Assembly (NCBI GenBank): GCA_018400215.1
Contig: JAGYNF010000064.1
Location: 1 to 8,579, forward strand
Length of the DNA: 8,579 nucleotides
Source of the DNA: Cyanobium sp. M55B138
GTDB lineage: Bacteria > Cyanobacteriota > Cyanobacteriia > PCC-6307 > Cyanobiaceae
Direction: 5' to 3'
The notes below the pieces were generated by a model. That model was not told the origin of the DNA, ran no database searches, and saw only the letters and a list, made by a program, of their open reading frames with translations. A program made the position numbers and the translations under genes. This document shows positions 6,818 through 8,579 of this stretch, piece by piece. Numbering within the stretch: position 1 is the stretch's first letter; every line of letters starts with the position of its first letter.

Positions 6818-6937
6818 ATGCAACGCAATCCCAACCCCAACAACCTGCCGGTTGAGCTGAACCGCACCAGCCTGTTTCTCGGGTTGCTGTTCGTGTTCAC
6901 GATCGGCATTTTGTTTTCCAGCTACTTCTTCAACTGA
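6818..6937 (+). CDS. psbL: Photosystem II reaction centre protein PsbL
   Basis: PsbL is a single-helix photosystem II subunit at the dimer interface near the Q_A side. The predicted 39 residues are the exact family length. The conserved stretch [18 protein letters not shown] (5-22) leads into a membrane helix at about 17-37 that ends with SSYFFN. The N-terminal residues MQRN differ from the more common MxxNPN start but remain within family variation. It lies 21 bases after psbF and 30 bases before psbJ in the conserved psbEFLJ order. Confidence 0.98.
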   Translation: MQRNPNPNNLPVELNRTSLFLGLLFVFTIGILFSSYFFN

Positions 6938-6955
6938 TTCCTCTTCACGTCACCC

Positions 6956-6959
6956 GGAG
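6956..6959 (+). promoter_or_regulatory. Ribosome binding site of psbJ
   Basis: GGAG (in GGAGAG) lies 8 bases upstream of the ATG at 6968. It is the clearest Shine-Dalgarno match in the psbEFLJ cluster and shows that the long N-terminus of PsbJ is translated. Confidence 0.6.
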
Positions 6960-6967
6960 AGCACCCG

Positions 6968-7168
6968 ATGAGCGGTAAGAAATCCAACCTGCCTGACGGT
7001 CGTATCCCCGACCGCCTACCCGATGGTCGTCCGGCTGTGGCCTGGCGCTCCCGCTGGACGGAGGGGGTGTTGCCCCTCTGGCTGGTGGCCACCGCCGGCG
7101 GCATGGCTGTGATCTTTGTGGTGGGGCTGTTCTTCTACGGCTCCTATGTGGGCGTCGGTTCGGCCTGA
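6968..7168 (+). CDS. psbJ: Photosystem II reaction centre protein PsbJ, long picocyanobacterial form
   Basis: PsbJ is a single-helix subunit of photosystem II that influences plastoquinone exchange and late assembly. The core about 30-66 ([20 protein letters not shown] then a helix to [12 protein letters not shown]) is the classical protein of about 39 residues. This version has 66 because of a hydrophilic N-terminal extension, residues 1-28, containing a near-repeat: PDGRIPDR (9-16) then LPDGRP (17-22). Such an extension is, to my knowledge, typical of marine and related picocyanobacteria and supports the taxonomic inference. GGAG at 6956-6959, 8 bases before the ATG, is a good ribosome binding site and confirms this start rather than an internal one. 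It is the last gene of the unit and is followed by an intrinsic terminator. Confidence 0.97.
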   Translation: MSGKKSNLPDGRIPDRLPDGRPAVAWRSRWTEGVLPLWLVATAGGMAVIFVVGLFFYGSYVGVGSA

Positions 7169-7192
7169 GGCGCAGTGGTTGTGTTGAGGGTG

Positions 7193-7232
7193 CCCCGAAT
7201 GTGGCCGCTGGCTGCATTCGGGGTTTTGCTTT
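7193..7232 (+). terminator. Strong intrinsic terminator after psbJ
   Basis: CCCCGAATG (7193-7201) pairs perfectly with CATTCGGGG (7215-7223). The stem continues inward through two G-U pairs and three GC pairs (GCC 7204-7206 with GGC 7210-7212), leaving a triloop. A T-rich tail, TTTTGCTTT (7224-7232), follows directly. The position, 24 bases after the psbJ stop, fits termination of the rubA-psbJ transcript before the acyltransferase gene. Confidence 0.92.
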
Positions 7233-7256
7233 GATCGTGCCGTTCCGTTGCGCGGC

Positions 7257-7946
7257 ATGGGCGCCGTGAAGAAGCGCACCCTGCTCGACAACGCCTGGCT
7301 GGCCTGGTGGGCTGGCGCCCTGTTGAACGCCTATGGCCAGCTGGTGCTGATCACCTCCACGGTGCGCATCCGCCTGGATCCCGCCACGGCCCAATTGCTG
7401 CAGGAGCCACCCCAACCGGTGATCTTTGCCCTGTGGCATTGCCACGTGTTCTTCATGCCGATCTTGCGCCGCCAGGCCCGGCGGCCGGTGGCGGTGCTGC
7501 TCAGCGCCCACCGGGATGCCCAGATTGTGGGGGTGGCGGCCCGGATGCGGGGTGTGCAGCTCGTGGCCGGCTCCTCCACCCGCGGCGGGGTGCGGGCCTA
7601 TCTGCAGCTGTTGCAGTTGCTCCGCCAGGGGTGCAATGTCTGCATCACCCCAGATGGCCCCAGGGGACCGGCTCGGCAGGTGAAGCCCGGCATCGTGCAC
7701 CTGGCCCAGCAATCGGGCTGCGCCATGGTGCCGATGGGGCTGGCCATGAGTCGCCAGCGGCGCCTACGTTCCTGGGATCGTTCGCTGCTGCCCCTGCCCT
7801 TTGGCCGCGTGGTGGTCACCTTGGGGCCACCCATCCCCGTGGCGGCGGATGCCAGGGCCGCCGCCCAGGCTGCTGACCAGCTCGGCCAGGCCCTCGACCA
7901 CAGCAGTGCCTGGGCGGCGCGCCTGCTGGTAACCCCTGGGGCTTGA
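7257..7946 (+). CDS. Lysophospholipid acyltransferase-like protein, DUF374 family
   Basis: This 229-residue protein matches the DUF374 branch of the lysophospholipid acyltransferase superfamily, often encoded beside Kdo-transferase genes in Gram-negative bacteria. Visible family motifs are ALWHCHVFFMP (58-68), LLSAHRDAQIV (81-91), GSSTRGGVRA (105-114), ITPDGPRGPARQVKPGIV (130-147) and VPMGLA (158-163). The classical HxxxxD acyltransferase motif is not obvious, as usual in this branch, so the exact reaction is open; transfer of an acyl chain to an envelope lipid is the reasonable inference. A hydrophobic N-terminal stretch at about 12-34 may be a membrane-association segment. The start is uncertain: ATG 7257 was chosen, with TTG 7248 and GTG 7266 as alternatives, none with a good ribosome binding site. 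The waaA-like gene begins 4 bases after its stop, so the two are probably one operon. Confidence 0.88.
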   Translation: MGAVKKRTLLDNAWLAWWAGALLNAYGQLVLITSTVRIRLDPATAQLLQEPPQPVIFALWHCHVFFMPILRRQARRPVAVLLSAHRDAQIVGVAARMRGVQLVAGSSTRGGVRAYLQLLQLLRQGCNVCITPDGPRGPARQVKPGIVHLAQQSGCAMVPMGLAMSRQRRLRSWDRSLLPLPFGRVVVTLGPPIPVAADARAAAQAADQLGQALDHSSAWAARLLVTPGA

Positions 7947-7950
7947 GTGG

Positions 7951-8579
7951 ATGCGGCAGCCACCGGGCTCGGTTTTGTTGTGGAGCTACAGGCTGGTGCT
8001 CAGCCTGCTCACCCCCCTGCTGCTGCTTTTGCTGCTGTGGCGCACCTGGCGGGGGCGGGAAGATCCCCGTCGCCTGGGGGAGCGGCTGGGCTGGCCGAGC
8101 CGTCGCCGCCCACCCGGCCGCCTGGTGTGGCTGCATGCGGCCAGCGTGGGGGAGCTGGGCAGCCTCACCCCCCTGTTGCAGGCCCTGGCGGAGGCGGTTG
8201 GGCGGCAGGGGCAGGCCATGCCGGCCGTGCTGGTGACCAGCGTGACCCGCACCGCCGCCGATCTGGCTGCCCAGCTGCTGCCCGCCGGTGTGATCCATCA
8301 ATACGTGCCGATCGACCACTGGCTGGCCTTTGCCCTGTTCCGTTACCACTGGCGGCCGGATCTGGGCCTGCTGGCGGAGGCGGAACTCTGGCCCGAGTTG
8401 ATCCACGCCATGCCAGGGCCGCTGTTGATCAATGCCCGTGTCAGCGCCCGCTCCTACCGGCGCCACCGCCGCCTGGCCTGGTTTGCGGGCTGGCTCTATG
8501 GCCGCTGCAGTGGCTGTTTTGCCCAGTCGGCTGAGGATGGCGAGCGTCTGCACCGGCTGGGGGCGCCTTTTTTTCTGTA
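7951..8579 (+). CDS. waaA: WaaA/KdtA-type glycosyltransferase (GT30, Kdo transferase family), partial
   Basis: This is the N-terminal half of a GT30 glycosyltransferase, the family that transfers 3-deoxy-octulosonate (Kdo) from CMP-Kdo to lipid A precursors at the cytoplasmic face of the inner membrane. It has 209 visible residues, open at the right edge. An N-terminal membrane anchor spans about 10-30, with a run of Leu (TPLLLLLLLW). RRLGERLGW (41-49) follows, then the family core WLHAASVGELGSLTPLL (60-76), in which E68 aligns with the catalytic general base of known WaaA enzymes. Further family motifs are EAELWPEL (143-150) and NARVSARSY (161-169). The ATG lies 4 bases after the acyltransferase stop, so the pair looks co-translated. 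A run of seven T at 8568-8574 stays in frame. Family membership is clear. Use of Kdo as donor is uncertain in this lineage, so another sugar is possible. Confidence 0.9.
   Translation, partial: MRQPPGSVLLWSYRLVLSLLTPLLLLLLLWRTWRGREDPRRLGERLGWPSRRRPPGRLVWLHAASVGELGSLTPLLQALAEAVGRQGQAMPAVLVTSVTRTAADLAAQLLPAGVIHQYVPIDHWLAFALFRYHWRPDLGLLAEAELWPELIHAMPGPLLINARVSARSYRRHRRLAWFAGWLYGRCSGCFAQSAEDGERLHRLGAPFFL

Noticed and set aside
7816..8553. Minus-strand open frame opposite the waaA-like gene (245 codons)
   Set aside because: The plus-strand protein has clear GT30 motifs; the antisense frame is Gln/Pro/Gly-rich filler.
8568..8574. Run of seven T in the waaA-like gene as a possible frameshift
   Set aside because: The reading frame stays open through it and the local residues (LGAPFF) fit the family, so there is no sign of a sequencing or programmed frameshift.

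Overview
The window looks like a piece of a picocyanobacterial chromosome, from a high-GC Synechococcus/Cyanobium-type organism. The main evidence is the oxygenic-photosynthesis gene set (rubA, ycf48, psbEFLJ, ndhCKJ). The long 66-residue form of PsbJ, GC-rich coding sequence throughout and very tight gene packing point the same way. This is core, vertically inherited gene content. I see no mobile element, CRISPR array, tRNA, rRNA or phage gene.

Layout from left to right. (1) Positions 1-1436, minus strand: a two-gene operon with an MlaF-like ABC ATPase followed by an MlaD-like (MCE) substrate-binding protein that runs off the left edge. It is half of a lipid-transport ABC system; no permease is visible. 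(2) Positions 1711-3027, plus strand: a YvcK/CofD-like protein with an N-terminal membrane anchor. It is divergent from the ABC operon and ends convergently on ndhJ with a 4-base overlap. (3) Positions 3024-4759, minus strand: ndhC-ndhK-ndhJ, encoding three adjacent subunits of photosynthetic NDH-1. (4) Positions 4854-7168, plus strand: rubA-ycf48-psbE-psbF-psbL-psbJ, closed by a strong intrinsic terminator at 7193-7232. (5) Positions 7257-8579, plus strand: a DUF374-type lysophospholipid acyltransferase-like protein and a WaaA/KdtA-type (GT30) glycosyltransferase cut by the right edge. They are 4 bases apart and probably form an envelope-lipid operon.

How the genes work together. Block 4 is a photosystem biogenesis unit: RubA and Ycf48 are assembly factors, and PsbE/PsbF (cytochrome b559), PsbL and PsbJ are small photosystem II membrane subunits. 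The divergent ndhCKJ operon supplies the core of the ferredoxin-to-plastoquinone oxidoreductase. Blocks 1 and 5 concern the outer envelope, and YvcK is tied in other bacteria to envelope precursor and carbon metabolism. I did not find a convincing undescribed system. The observations most worth checking are a perfect dyad just upstream of a candidate yvcK -10 box, the acyltransferase/GT30 pair in a lineage reported to lack Kdo, pyrimidine-rich leaders without Shine-Dalgarno motifs in front of ndhK and ndhJ, and lineage-specific N-terminal extensions on RubA and PsbJ.
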